Assembly (NCBI GenBank): GCA_021151535.1
Contig: JAGKXC010000063.1
Coordinates: forward strand, 1-11,119
Length of the DNA: 11,119 bases
Source: Sphingobacteriia bacterium
GTDB taxonomy: Bacteria; Bacteroidota; Bacteroidia; NS11-12g; UBA955
Direction of reading: 5' to 3'
Made by a program: the position numbers and the translations under genes. Shown here piece by piece: positions 1-7,575 of this stretch; position 1 is the first letter of the stretch; each line of letters opens with the position of its first letter. The notes beneath the pieces were generated by a model. It searched no databases. It was given only the letters and a program-made list of their open reading frames with translations, and was not told where the DNA came from.

Positions 1-350
1 TCAATCGCACTTCGGATTCTTTGCCGTATGTGATGCTCAAAAAATCGAGCATGGGTAGCAGGAATCGCCGGGCTGATAATGCAAAAGCCATTGAATATGC
101 CTATAAGTGGGACGGAAACAAATTGGCATTGTCAGATTTTTTCACCCTTGGCGGACAGCAAAAATGGCGTAATCAAAAGGTGCGCGTAATGCTTTATGTG
201 CCTATCGGTTACAAAGTAAAGGTAGATGAAAACTGTATGGATCGATTGGAAATTCGATACAATGAGTATTCTGAATATTACTTTGAGCAAGGGAAGGAAG
301 GATATAAGCCCATTTTGATTGCCCCAGATGGCAATGTACTGGGCGAATAA
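1..350 (+). CDS. C-terminal fragment of a PspC/DUF4097-like envelope protein (5' end outside window)
   Basis: The reading frame is already open at base 3 and ends at a TAA at 348-350, so this is the last ~115 residues of a longer protein; the internal TTG and ATG codons are not credible starts. The visible part is beta-strand rich, without signal peptide or membrane segment. It contains a K-W-R-N-Q-K-V segment followed by V-x-L-Y-V-P-I-G-Y and a short acidic tail. This resembles the C-terminal adhesin-like region of Bacteroidota proteins that begin with a PspC stress-response domain, where a 'DKWR.Q.V....YVP.GK' pattern is common. That assignment is from memory of the family, and the diagnostic N-terminal PspC helices are not in the window. 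Function would be envelope stress or membrane-associated, but this cannot be shown here. It converges with the minus-strand operon, separated by a shared terminator. Confidence 0.6.
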   Translation, partial: NRTSDSLPYVMLKKSSMGSRNRRADNAKAIEYAYKWDGNKLALSDFFTLGGQQKWRNQKVRVMLYVPIGYKVKVDENCMDRLEIRYNEYSEYYFEQGKEGYKPILIAPDGNVLGE

Positions 351-384
351 TCACTGTCTGCACCTTCTGTAACAATGATATTTT

Positions 385-425
385 AAAAGGGCCTCCACCT
401 TAGTAAGGTAGGAGGTCCTTTAAGT
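385..425. terminator. Probable bidirectional intrinsic terminator
   Basis: An inverted repeat pairs roughly 386-402 with 404-421. The long stem has one G-T wobble, one bulged base and a very small loop. The plus-strand side is followed by CCTTTAAGTTT, and the minus-strand side by CCTTTTAAAA, so a T-rich tail is present in both directions. It lies between the converging PspC-like fragment and the M1 peptidase gene. The TAA stop codon of the peptidase (400-402) lies inside the hairpin. Confidence 0.7.
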
Positions 426-3400
426 TTAAGTTGATATTCAATCGGATTTGGTTGTTCCAAGGCGTGTTGCCAAATGCGCTTTTGATGTTGGCGCTATTGA
501 TTACAGGAATGTAAATGCCAACAAACTCTCCAAAGCGAATTCCAATTCCGGCAGTATGCATGAAGGTTTTTCTCTGGGTTTTATAGCTTTCTGCTACACC
601 CATGTCATAATACAATCCAAAGATTTTTGGACCCACAGGTAGTGTTAAATAGGTATTGAAGGTAAGCGCTGTTCTGGTAGATAATCCTAGGGATGTTGTG
701 CTTTTCATTCCGCCTTGGTCATTGGCGCGCTGTTGCGCGAAAGTTTGCGATAAATCAGAATTGCCAGAGCGGTTAAGGAAAAGATTTTCTGCAAAATAAT
801 CCCTTTCCCCCAATGCGCCTGTCATGGAATATCCCAATCTCTCTAAACCATCGATTTTACTTCCATCTACTGTTGCGAATTTTTCGCCCCAAATGGTACC
901 AGCAAACGCGCGAATTTGGAAAGTGCGGGTTTTATAATATCTCCAGTTCAGTTGCGCAGTAATACTGTTTCTAAAAACACTGGTTGTTTTTTCCAGTGAG
1001 GCAGGGAAGAAATTGTTGTAGCCACCTGAGGTAGTTGAATCTGCGAACTGGACAATTTGACTTAAATACTCGTTGCTAACGGCTGCTCTCCAAGTAAGCT
1101 TATTTAAGGTTTTCTTTGCTTGATATTTAATTTGAATACCGTTGGTGTTGATGTTGTTGCTAACAATTGTTCCTGGGTTTTTTGGATCAAAAACAATACC
1201 GTTTAATGGTTGATTATAGACATTTCGGTTGATGAGTTGGCCAGTGCCTTTAATGAGTAATGAATGGGAAAAACGGAAATTGGTTTTGGTATTTCGATTA
1301 CCAAGGTTGATATTGATAAATGGATTCACGCTAACGAAGATATTTCCTATATTTATATCGTTTCTTACATAGTTAACGGTTTTGTAGTTGATAATATCAT
1401 TGTTGCTTCCGAACAAGAAGCCAGTTAATCCTATGCTAGACAAAAAAGAAGTTCGCTTCGGGTAATAGTGATGGGTGTATTGTACTATTCCTCTTAAAGC
1501 ATTGTTTTTAAAAGAATACATCGGCATAATTAAAGCAGTATTCTTTTTAAGTGGCAATCCGTAATTGTGCCATAAAACTCCCAGCATAAAGCGGTCTGCA
1601 GCATTCCATCCAATAACCGGAACCCAAAATGAGTTTGTTTTTCCAGGTTCGTGATTACCTGTTAGAAATTCGATTTTTGCGGGATAATGTTTCGGGAAAA
1701 GTTTGTGGTAATAGAAGACGTTATTGTGTGATTGCAATTCCGGAATGCGATTGTTTACATCGATTTGAAATTTTTGAATTTGATGAGGAGGAAGTGAAGT
1801 AGGTATGAAAACAGAGTTATTTGAAAGTAATTCTGTTTTAGGTTTGGAGCGGTTGAATATTAAGTTAAAAGCAATAATCTTTTGACGCTCAATTAAATCT
1901 GTTTTAGAGCTTAAATTAGTCCAACTTGTTGCGACGATTTTATTGTTCGTGTCAATTATTGAAACTGATACCGGGCATTCAATTTGCCCTACATTTTTTA
2001 CCTTTACCAAATATCCATCCGTATTTCCAGAAGATGCCGGTTTAACCGATTTAATGGTGTAATCAATATACTTGGTGGTTTGGATAATGTCTTTGAACAG
2101 ATAGTTTAGGTTCCTATGTGAATTTTGTTGAAACACATTTTGTAAATCTTCGGGTTGCGGATGTTTAAAGCTCCATTTATTATAGTAATCTCTAAAGCAA
2201 ACATCAAATAAGGAATCGCCCAAATTTTCTCTTAACATGTTAAACACCAGGCCGGTTTTTTGGTACATGATGATACCGTAATTGATGGATGTGAATTCTG
2301 CTGAATGGGTGCAGATGGGCTGGTCAACCCCAAGGCTTTGAATCATGCGAACAGAATATAGGCCTTCATCGCTGTGGGTAAAGCTTTCTAGGTGCAGGCT
2401 CAATTTCTTTGGTAAACCCATGCTCTCCTTCAAGTAATTGTTGTTGGGGTATTTGGTTTCCATATAACGCATTTCGTTGAGTGTATTCAAGCCCTCATCC
2501 ATCCATCCGTTATCTCGTTCGTTGCTACCCAATATGCCATAAAACCAGTTATGCCCTACTTCGTGCACGATTACAACTTCCAAACCAGATTTGGTATTTG
2601 AGTTGCCAATTACAGTAACATTTGGGTATTCCATTCCTCCACCTGCACTGATTGTTCCATCTACCGCAGTAACTTGGTTGTATGGATAGTTTCCATTCCA
2701 TAGTGAATAATAATAGATGGCATCTTGTAAATATTCCTGTGAATATTGCCACAATCTTGCATTTTGGGGCGTGAATAAAGACCAAGTAGTAACTTTTCTG
2801 GTTGATCCCGGTAATTCAACAGAACCCTTGTTAACGATGAAAGTTTTATCGGCGAACCAAGCAAAATCATGTACTTGCGATTGAACATAATGTAAAGTTT
2901 TCCATTTGCTGCTAGATTCAGGCGTTTTGGTTTCTAAATTTTCATATAGCTTAGTTGATTCCTGCTTCAACTTTGGAAAAACGGGCTTTACGGGCGATGT
3001 GCTCGCAAGGTAGTCTAATCGAGCAATTTCACTTTCTGTTTGCAAATCACCTGTAGATCCAACGGTGTAATTGTCTGGCAGTGTGATTCTTACATCGTAG
3101 TTTCCATATTCTGAGTAAAATTCGCCTTGGTTTAAGTAAGGCATGGCATGCCATCCGTTTTTATCGAAAACTGCAGGTTTTGGGTACCATTGAGTAATCT
3201 GATAAGCTTGCCCAATATGGCCCATTCTGGATACGCTGGCATCTGGAATTCGAATGCGGAAGGGCGTATAAATTGACACTGAATCGCCCGTTTTTAAAGG
3301 GGTAAGCAATGTTACATAGCAAATATCTACATGGGTAGCATCATAGCGCCATTTAAACAGTTTTCCATGGTTGATTTCTTCTGCGTTGGTATTGGCCCAG

Positions 3401-3762
3401 AATGTGAATTCCAAAGAATCGATTCCGCCGAAATCCGTTGAATTGCTGCCGTTGAGTTTGCTTTTGCCCAAATTTTTTAATTGCTTAGCCAGTGCGGTTT
3501 TGGAATTTGCATAACCATTGGCCCACAAGTGAACGGGTATTTCAGTAATTTCTACAGGAGAATGATTGATATACGTGAAGTTGATATTGCCATGAAGTTG
3601 GTGGTTTACATCATCCAGTTTTACGTTGATTATGTAATTTACTTGTTGTTGCCAATAACTATCCAATGGGGCTGAAGCAGCATGTACATGGGCGTTTTGC
3701 GCAAAAATATTTACAGGCGATAGCAGGGTCGCTACCACCAATGTTAAGGTAAATTTTCTCAT
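400..3762 (-). CDS. M1-family zinc metallopeptidase with C-terminal outer-membrane beta-barrel-like domain
   Basis: This 1120-residue protein starts with a signal peptide (about residues 1-21, ending FAQ). Residues ~30-250 form the beta-rich N-terminal domain of M1 peptidases. The catalytic core carries GGMEYPN (375-381), corresponding to the GxMEN substrate motif, and HEVGH at 400-404 followed 18 residues later by E423, the HEXXH-x18-E zinc site. Y500 in the YQKTG segment is the likely transition-state tyrosine. After the core comes a beta-sandwich-like segment (~565-670). Residues ~700-1120 are alternating polar/hydrophobic, aromatic-rich strands ending in LLPY, like an outer-membrane barrel. 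No T9SS sorting domain is present. The family cleaves N-terminal residues from peptides; the barrel would place the peptidase at the outer membrane, facing unknown. It is the second gene of an operon, 13 bp after the upstream stop. Family assignment is firm; the barrel is inferred from strand pattern. Confidence 0.92.
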   Translation of the reverse strand: MRKFTLTLVVATLLSPVNIFAQNAHVHAASAPLDSYWQQQVNYIINVKLDDVNHQLHGNINFTYINHSPVEITEIPVHLWANGYANSKTALAKQLKNLGKSKLNGSNSTDFGGIDSLEFTFWANTNAEEINHGKLFKWRYDATHVDICYVTLLTPLKTGDSVSIYTPFRIRIPDASVSRMGHIGQAYQITQWYPKPAVFDKNGWHAMPYLNQGEFYSEYGNYDVRITLPDNYTVGSTGDLQTESEIARLDYLASTSPVKPVFPKLKQESTKLYENLETKTPESSSKWKTLHYVQSQVHDFAWFADKTFIVNKGSVELPGSTRKVTTWSLFTPQNARLWQYSQEYLQDAIYYYSLWNGNYPYNQVTAVDGTISAGGGMEYPNVTVIGNSNTKSGLEVVIVHEVGHNWFYGILGSNERDNGWMDEGLNTLNEMRYMETKYPNNNYLKESMGLPKKLSLHLESFTHSDEGLYSVRMIQSLGVDQPICTHSAEFTSINYGIIMYQKTGLVFNMLRENLGDSLFDVCFRDYYNKWSFKHPQPEDLQNVFQQNSHRNLNYLFKDIIQTTKYIDYTIKSVKPASSGNTDGYLVKVKNVGQIECPVSVSIIDTNNKIVATSWTNLSSKTDLIERQKIIAFNLIFNRSKPKTELLSNNSVFIPTSLPPHQIQKFQIDVNNRIPELQSHNNVFYYHKLFPKHYPAKIEFLTGNHEPGKTNSFWVPVIGWNAADRFMLGVLWHNYGLPLKKNTALIMPMYSFKNNALRGIVQYTHHYYPKRTSFLSSIGLTGFLFGSNNDIINYKTVNYVRNDINIGNIFVSVNPFININLGNRNTKTNFRFSHSLLIKGTGQLINRNVYNQPLNGIVFDPKNPGTIVSNNINTNGIQIKYQAKKTLNKLTWRAAVSNEYLSQIVQFADSTTSGGYNNFFPASLEKTTSVFRNSITAQLNWRYYKTRTFQIRAFAGTIWGEKFATVDGSKIDGLERLGYSMTGALGERDYFAENLFLNRSGNSDLSQTFAQQRANDQGGMKSTTSLGLSTRTALTFNTYLTLPVGPKIFGLYYDMGVAESYKTQRKTFMHTAGIGIRFGEFVGIYIPVINSANIKSAFGNTPWNNQIRLNINLNLKDLLPY

Positions 3763-3775
3763 GGGCAGAACAAAA

Positions 3776-5161
3776 TTACGGCTTTAATAGCTTAATGCTA
3801 GGTATTTGAATCGATGGAGGAGTAATAAATTTGATGAAATACATGCCGGAAGTAAATTGTGTGGCATCGATTACTGTTGACTGGTTGGCCAAGCAATTGC
3901 CTTGATAAATCATTTTGCCTGCAATGTTGAAGATGACAAATTGCGTTTGAAATGGAATGCCGCTCAGTTGCCAATTATCTGAACTTGGATTGGGATAGGC
4001 TTTTACCTGGTATGTTCTTAATGCTTGAGTAGCATGAGGCACTACGCTGTTTTTTTGCGTGGTATCAATTTCCGGAATATAGGGTTCATGAATTACGGCC
4101 ACCTTTTCATAACATTCTGGATAAGGTTGTAATTCATTTAAGGGTTGGTTATATACCATTACATGGTCAACTGAAAAAGAGGAAGGCAAGGAGGGACCGG
4201 AATAACACTTAAACGCGTAGTTAGCTTTCCCTTGTGGCAGGTTTTTTCGGCCAATAAATGAAAATTGGCAATTAGCTCCTGAACCAGCCTGAATCAATTT
4301 GTTTTTGTCGGCACCAACCTTTGTGAAAATGGTAGCTAATTTTTGTAAATCTGAATTTGATACCATTTGATGGCTAATAAAAACGAAATAATCGCCAGAA
4401 TCTAATCCGTCAATAACTTTTGACCAGAATGAACTATCGCTGGCTTGAGCATCGTAATACAATTGGCTATCAATGGGGTAGCCGTATGATGTCCACATTC
4501 TACCTCCAGGGCATGTGGGCATTACAGTGCTGGGAGTTTGCTTTAATGTGTAAGGATTGATGGGCACACCAAAACACTGGTATCCTGTTTTTGCTTCGCA
4601 ACTATTTTGGGTCATGGATGGATAAGCCGTTGCAAACCAGTGAATTCCTTGTTGATCGGCGCGGGAGGCAGTATAAATGCGTTTGAAATCGCAGGTAGAT
4701 CCTGCTGGAATGGCATTGTAGACTGTGAAACCAACGGTTTTATTGACAAAAATACTGGCATTGGCGGGCATAATGGTGTCTCGGTTTATTTCGTCATAAT
4801 TAACCGACATTGCCACCATGATTCTCGAATTTGGAAATAAAGTATCTTTTATGCTGCATCCGTAGGTTGTTTTGTATTTCCAAGTGTATTTTAGTCCTTT
4901 CGAAATCATTTGGGTTTGGATGTTAAAAAAAGGTTGCATGGGATCGTTGGTCCAGGCCAAAAATGTGGGCTTCATATGGAACCAATTCAGCGTAAAGCTA
5001 GTGGCTTTGATGGTGTCTGTTCCCGTGTTTTTAATATACCAGAGCGTTGAATCACTGTACTTTTCATATTCCAGAACAAATCTCTGTGCAGTTAATTTTG
5101 AATGTAATAGCTGTAAAAAAATAAATAAGATACAAAATTTAATCTTGGTAAATCTTAGCAT
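3776..5161 (-). CDS. T9SS-secreted protein with ILEI-like domain
   Basis: This 461-residue protein has a signal peptide (about 1-26, ending LTAQ) and a type A T9SS sorting domain (~388-461). The latter begins with K-A-Y-P-N-P-S, contains F-N-I-A-G-K-M-I-Y and ends S-G-M-Y-F-I-K-F. It should therefore be exported and anchored or released at the cell surface. The N-terminal ~40-150 looks like a beta-sandwich. Residues ~165-345 contain several cysteines (187, 196, 217, 298, 319, 350). Within this, ~244-318 shows FW.KVIDGLDSGDYFVFIS, a helix, then QFSFIGRKNLPQGKANYA. That order resembles ILEI/FAM3-like domains and similar modules in PorU2-type proteins, recognised by eye only. No peptidase catalytic motif is visible. 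It is the first gene of the operon with the M1 peptidase, so it may be a surface-binding partner of that enzyme; this is inference. Confidence 0.8.
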   Translation of the reverse strand: MLRFTKIKFCILFIFLQLLHSKLTAQRFVLEYEKYSDSTLWYIKNTGTDTIKATSFTLNWFHMKPTFLAWTNDPMQPFFNIQTQMISKGLKYTWKYKTTYGCSIKDTLFPNSRIMVAMSVNYDEINRDTIMPANASIFVNKTVGFTVYNAIPAGSTCDFKRIYTASRADQQGIHWFATAYPSMTQNSCEAKTGYQCFGVPINPYTLKQTPSTVMPTCPGGRMWTSYGYPIDSQLYYDAQASDSSFWSKVIDGLDSGDYFVFISHQMVSNSDLQKLATIFTKVGADKNKLIQAGSGANCQFSFIGRKNLPQGKANYAFKCYSGPSLPSSFSVDHVMVYNQPLNELQPYPECYEKVAVIHEPYIPEIDTTQKNSVVPHATQALRTYQVKAYPNPSSDNWQLSGIPFQTQFVIFNIAGKMIYQGNCLANQSTVIDATQFTSGMYFIKFITPPSIQIPSIKLLKP

Positions 5162-5165
5162 AATT

Positions 5166-5198
5166 CGAATTTAAAGAAATGACTACTTATTACACAAA
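5166..5198 (-). promoter_or_regulatory. Candidate Bacteroidota-type promoter for the minus-strand operon
   Basis: Read on the minus strand, a TTTG box (5195-5198) is separated by 21 bases from TAAATTCG (5166-5173), a one-mismatch match to the TAnnTTTG element of Bacteroidota housekeeping promoters. The downstream box lies only four bases before the ATG (5159-5161), so transcription from it would give a leaderless or nearly leaderless message. In an AT-rich spacer a chance match is possible. Confidence 0.35.
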
Positions 5199-5210
5199 GG
5201 TTGCATTTTT

Positions 5211-5244
5211 TTTACTTAGATGCCCTTAAAACAGAGTATTTTTG
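5211..5244 (+). promoter_or_regulatory. Candidate Bacteroidota-type promoter for the plus-strand cluster
   Basis: TATTTTTG at 5237-5244 is a perfect match to the TAnnTTTG element. A TTTA (5211-5214), one mismatch from TTTG, lies 22 bases upstream, within the usual spacing. The box ends four bases before the ATG at 5249, which again implies a leaderless or very short leader. It does not overlap the divergent promoter candidate. Confidence 0.4.
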
Positions 5245-5248
5245 AGAC

Positions 5249-5680
5249 ATGGAAACTGCACAAAATCATACTCAAGCACTTAGAATCTATGTGAACTTAC
5301 CGGTGAAAGATGTTCAAAAGAGCATCGCTTTTTTTTCTTCTTTGGGATTTAATTTTAATATGCAGTTTACTGGTGAAACTGCCGCGGCTATGGAGTTGGG
5401 CGAGAATATGTTTGTGATGATGCTTTGCCATGATCATTTCTCTCAATTTACTCGGAAAAGCATTGCCGATGCTACCAAAACTACCGAAGCATTGGTTTGT
5501 TTTGAAGTCAGTTCTCGTGAAATGGTTGATGAATTGGTTCAAAAGGCTGTAGCTGCAGGTGGAAAGTTGTATGCCGAAGCGGTAGATCACGGTTGGATGT
5601 ATCAGCATAGTTTTGAAGATTTGGACGGACATCAATGGGAAATTATGTACGCCGATTTGAGTAAATTCCCTCAAGGATAA
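5249..5680 (+). CDS. VOC-family (glyoxalase/bleomycin-resistance fold) protein
   Basis: This is a 143-residue cytoplasmic protein with no signal peptide. It has the two beta-alpha-beta-beta-beta halves of a vicinal-oxygen-chelate domain. The first half is marked by IYVNLPVKDVQKSIAFFSSL (13-32), and the second ends in SFEDLDGHQWEIMY (121-134), with E131 at the usual last metal-ligand position. The stretch FTRKSIADATKTTEALVCFE (67-86) is typical of a common bacterial subfamily annotated only as 'VOC family protein'. Substrates in this subfamily are not established, so glyoxalase I, dioxygenase or antibiotic-binding activity should not be assumed. The start is fixed by the only upstream ATG, about ten residues before the first strand. 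The stop is 11 bp before the MbnP gene, so they are probably cotranscribed, though a functional link is not evident. Confidence 0.9.
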   Translation: METAQNHTQALRIYVNLPVKDVQKSIAFFSSLGFNFNMQFTGETAAAMELGENMFVMMLCHDHFSQFTRKSIADATKTTEALVCFEVSSREMVDELVQKAVAAGGKLYAEAVDHGWMYQHSFEDLDGHQWEIMYADLSKFPQG

Positions 5681-5691
5681 TTCGTCATTAA

Positions 5692-6429
5692 ATGAAATTG
5701 ATTCGCAATTTATTGCTGCTGTTGGCGTGCTCATTGCAGTTCGCTCGTGCACAGGTATTGGTTGTGAATTATCAGTTAAAAGCAGGAAATTCTCTGTTAC
5801 AATTGGGCGATAGTTTTCTGGCTAATGGAAAATGGTACAGGCTAGATGTCTGCAAGTTTTACTCAGGAGCTGCGCCCATTTCCGTAGGCAAAAAGCCGAA
5901 ATTTACTTGGCGACTCGTTGATTTTTCAAAGCCTGAATCGTTGATTCAGGGATTTAATTTTTCCCGAAAAACTGAAAAGATTTTCATTGGCTGGGGGGTA
6001 GATAGTATTACGCAAGAAACCTCAAAATTTAATGGAGATTTGGATCCCTTGCACGGAATGTATTGGACATGGCAATCGGGTTATATTCAGTTGAAGTTGG
6101 AATGCACGGAGTTGAGTGGGGAATCGCATGAAAAAAATGGAATTCAACTGCATATCGGAGGGTTTACATTACCGTTTAAATCCAATTTTATGGAGGTAAT
6201 GGATTTTCGTAGACAGTCAAAATCTGGCAATGATTCATTGCAAATAGTTTTGGATGTTGCAGGTTTTTTAAGTGGAATTTTTGAAGCTCGAATGGAGGAT
6301 GCCAAAGCGAGTAATAAAGTTTTGACTTCTGCGGATTTGCAAAACATTAAAATTATGTCGCCCTCGAAATGGTCCAATATAGCTGTTGAAATTTGGCAAA
6401 AAAACACGGTTGTTAAATGGAGGCAATAG
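5692..6429 (+). CDS. mbnP: MbnP-family copper-binding-type protein
   Basis: This 245-residue protein has a signal peptide (about 1-20, cut near FARAQ) and no sorting domain, so it is expected in the periplasm. The signature of the family is clear: ...KFYSGAAP near 55-62, then GDLDP (115-119) followed by HGMYWTWQSGYIQLKLE (121-137) and LHIGGF (153-158). In characterised MbnP/CorA proteins one tryptophan is converted to kynurenine by the partner di-heme enzyme MbnH and the product helps bind copper. W125 and W127 are candidates here, but I cannot tell which residue would be modified. Two cysteines (54 and 138) remain after signal cleavage. The MbnH-like gene follows after 27 bp, which strongly supports the assignment. 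The preceding VOC gene is 11 bp upstream. Metal identity in this organism is inferred from the family. Confidence 0.88.
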   Translation: MKLIRNLLLLLACSLQFARAQVLVVNYQLKAGNSLLQLGDSFLANGKWYRLDVCKFYSGAAPISVGKKPKFTWRLVDFSKPESLIQGFNFSRKTEKIFIGWGVDSITQETSKFNGDLDPLHGMYWTWQSGYIQLKLECTELSGESHEKNGIQLHIGGFTLPFKSNFMEVMDFRRQSKSGNDSLQIVLDVAGFLSGIFEARMEDAKASNKVLTSADLQNIKIMSPSKWSNIAVEIWQKNTVVKWRQ

Positions 6430-6456
6430 TGGGGGAATGAATGTAAAAATTGTGCA

Positions 6457-7494
6457 ATGATGAGTGTTTTACGAGCAAAATTCCATAGAATCAAAGGTCA
6501 GAGGTTGGCAGTTATCCGTTTGGTTTTTGCATGTTTCAGTTTAATGATTTTGGGTTTTGCAGGTAAGAGGGATTGTGACTTTGGGCTAACGCCGGCGCAT
6601 TTCCCAAGGCCTGAGTACAATGATGGAATCGTGAGGCTAAATCCGTATCGGGTTACGCTGGGTAGGCAGTTGTTTTATGATCCAATTTTATCTCAAGATA
6701 GCAGTGTTTCCTGCGCTTCTTGTCATTCGCCATTTCACGCTTTTGCACATGTGGATCACGATTTGAGTCATGGAATTCACGATTCAATTTTGGATCGAAA
6801 TGCGCCTGCATTATTCAATTTGGCTTGGAGTAGATTTTTTATGTGGGATGGCGCGATACATAGGTTGGATGCACAGCCGCTTGCACCAATAACCAGTGCG
6901 CGTGAGATGGGTAGCGATTTGAAAACGGTGTTGCTGCGTTTGAACCAATCGCCCTATAAAAAATGGATAAAAAGGAAGGGATTGGGTGATAGCTTTTCTT
7001 CGGATTTGTTGTTGGCTGCTTTGCGTGATTTCCAATTAACATTGGTTTCTGCCACTTCTCGTTATGATTCTATGGCGATGGGAATGCTAGCTTTTTCTGA
7101 TCAAGAAAATCGTGGCTATTTGCAATTTAAGAAGCATTGTAGTAGTTGCCACCACGAGCCATTATTTAATCAAAAAGGATTTGAAAAAAATGGACTTCCT
7201 GCAGGAAGAAAGCAGGATCATTCTTTGGATTTGGGTAGGATGTTGGTAACTGGAAATAGTGAGGATAGCTTGAAATTTAAGGTTCCATCTTTGCGGAATT
7301 TGCGGTACACTTATCCGTACATGCATGATGGAAGATTTAAAAATTTACAGGGAGTATTGAAACATTATCAAGGTGTTTTTGGTTTTTCTGATTATGAAAA
7401 ACAAGATATCATCGCATTTTTATTAACTCTAAATGATCCTCGTTTTGTTCAAGATCCTATGCATCATTTTTCGTCAATAAAGATTTTGCAATAA
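6457..7494 (+). CDS. mbnH: MbnH/MauG-like di-heme cytochrome c peroxidase-family enzyme
   Basis: This 345-residue protein has a basic N-terminus and a hydrophobic segment (~18-36), an export signal or membrane anchor, followed by two c-type heme sites, CASCH (86-90) and CSSCH (228-232). Between them lies FMWDGA with W130 at the place of the inter-heme tryptophan of the family. The C-terminal part has VPSLRNL (276-282), YPYMHDGRF (286-294) and KHYQG (302-306). Y304 falls near where bacterial cytochrome c peroxidases have a methionine heme ligand and MauG-type enzymes have tyrosine; this alignment is by eye. In the MbnH subfamily the bis-Fe(IV)-type heme pair uses H2O2 to oxidise a tryptophan of MbnP. 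Being directly downstream of MbnP makes that role more likely than simple peroxide detoxification. The start could be either of the first two ATG codons (6457 or 6460). Confidence 0.9.
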   Translation: MMSVLRAKFHRIKGQRLAVIRLVFACFSLMILGFAGKRDCDFGLTPAHFPRPEYNDGIVRLNPYRVTLGRQLFYDPILSQDSSVSCASCHSPFHAFAHVDHDLSHGIHDSILDRNAPALFNLAWSRFFMWDGAIHRLDAQPLAPITSAREMGSDLKTVLLRLNQSPYKKWIKRKGLGDSFSSDLLLAALRDFQLTLVSATSRYDSMAMGMLAFSDQENRGYLQFKKHCSSCHHEPLFNQKGFEKNGLPAGRKQDHSLDLGRMLVTGNSEDSLKFKVPSLRNLRYTYPYMHDGRFKNLQGVLKHYQGVFGFSDYEKQDIIAFLLTLNDPRFVQDPMHHFSSIKILQ

Positions 7495-7532
7495 TTGCAA
7501 AAAGTTTGTTTGAAATTTATCGATAATTGGTG

Positions 7533-7560
7533 TTTAACAACTTGATATGTTGGATATTTG
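7533..7560 (+). promoter_or_regulatory. Weak candidate promoter upstream of the YHYH gene
   Basis: GATATTTG (7553-7560) differs from TAnnTTTG at one base and is preceded by TTTA (7533-7536) at 16-base spacing, slightly short. It would give a leader of about ten bases to the ATG at 7576. The 81-base gap after the MbnH stop allows a separate transcript but holds no convincing terminator, so readthrough from the mbnP-mbnH genes is also plausible. Confidence 0.25.
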
Positions 7561-7575
7561 TTTTCTTCAATAATA

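Noticed and set aside
5297..5752. 151-residue minus-strand open frame
   Set aside because: It overlaps the VOC gene almost completely in antisense; the VOC product matches a known family and this frame has no recognisable domain.
6144..6494. 116-residue minus-strand open frame
   Set aside because: It is antisense to the end of the MbnP gene and the mbnP-mbnH junction, with low-complexity composition and no family resemblance.
6457..7494. Ordinary cytochrome c peroxidase for peroxide detoxification
   Set aside because: The two-heme family fits, but adjacency to an MbnP gene and a tyrosine near the usual methionine ligand position favour an MbnH/MauG-type role.
7558..7575. TTG start six codons before the ATG of the YHYH gene
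   Set aside because: The ATG at 7576 or 7579 gives a normal signal peptide, and the TTG overlaps the candidate promoter box.
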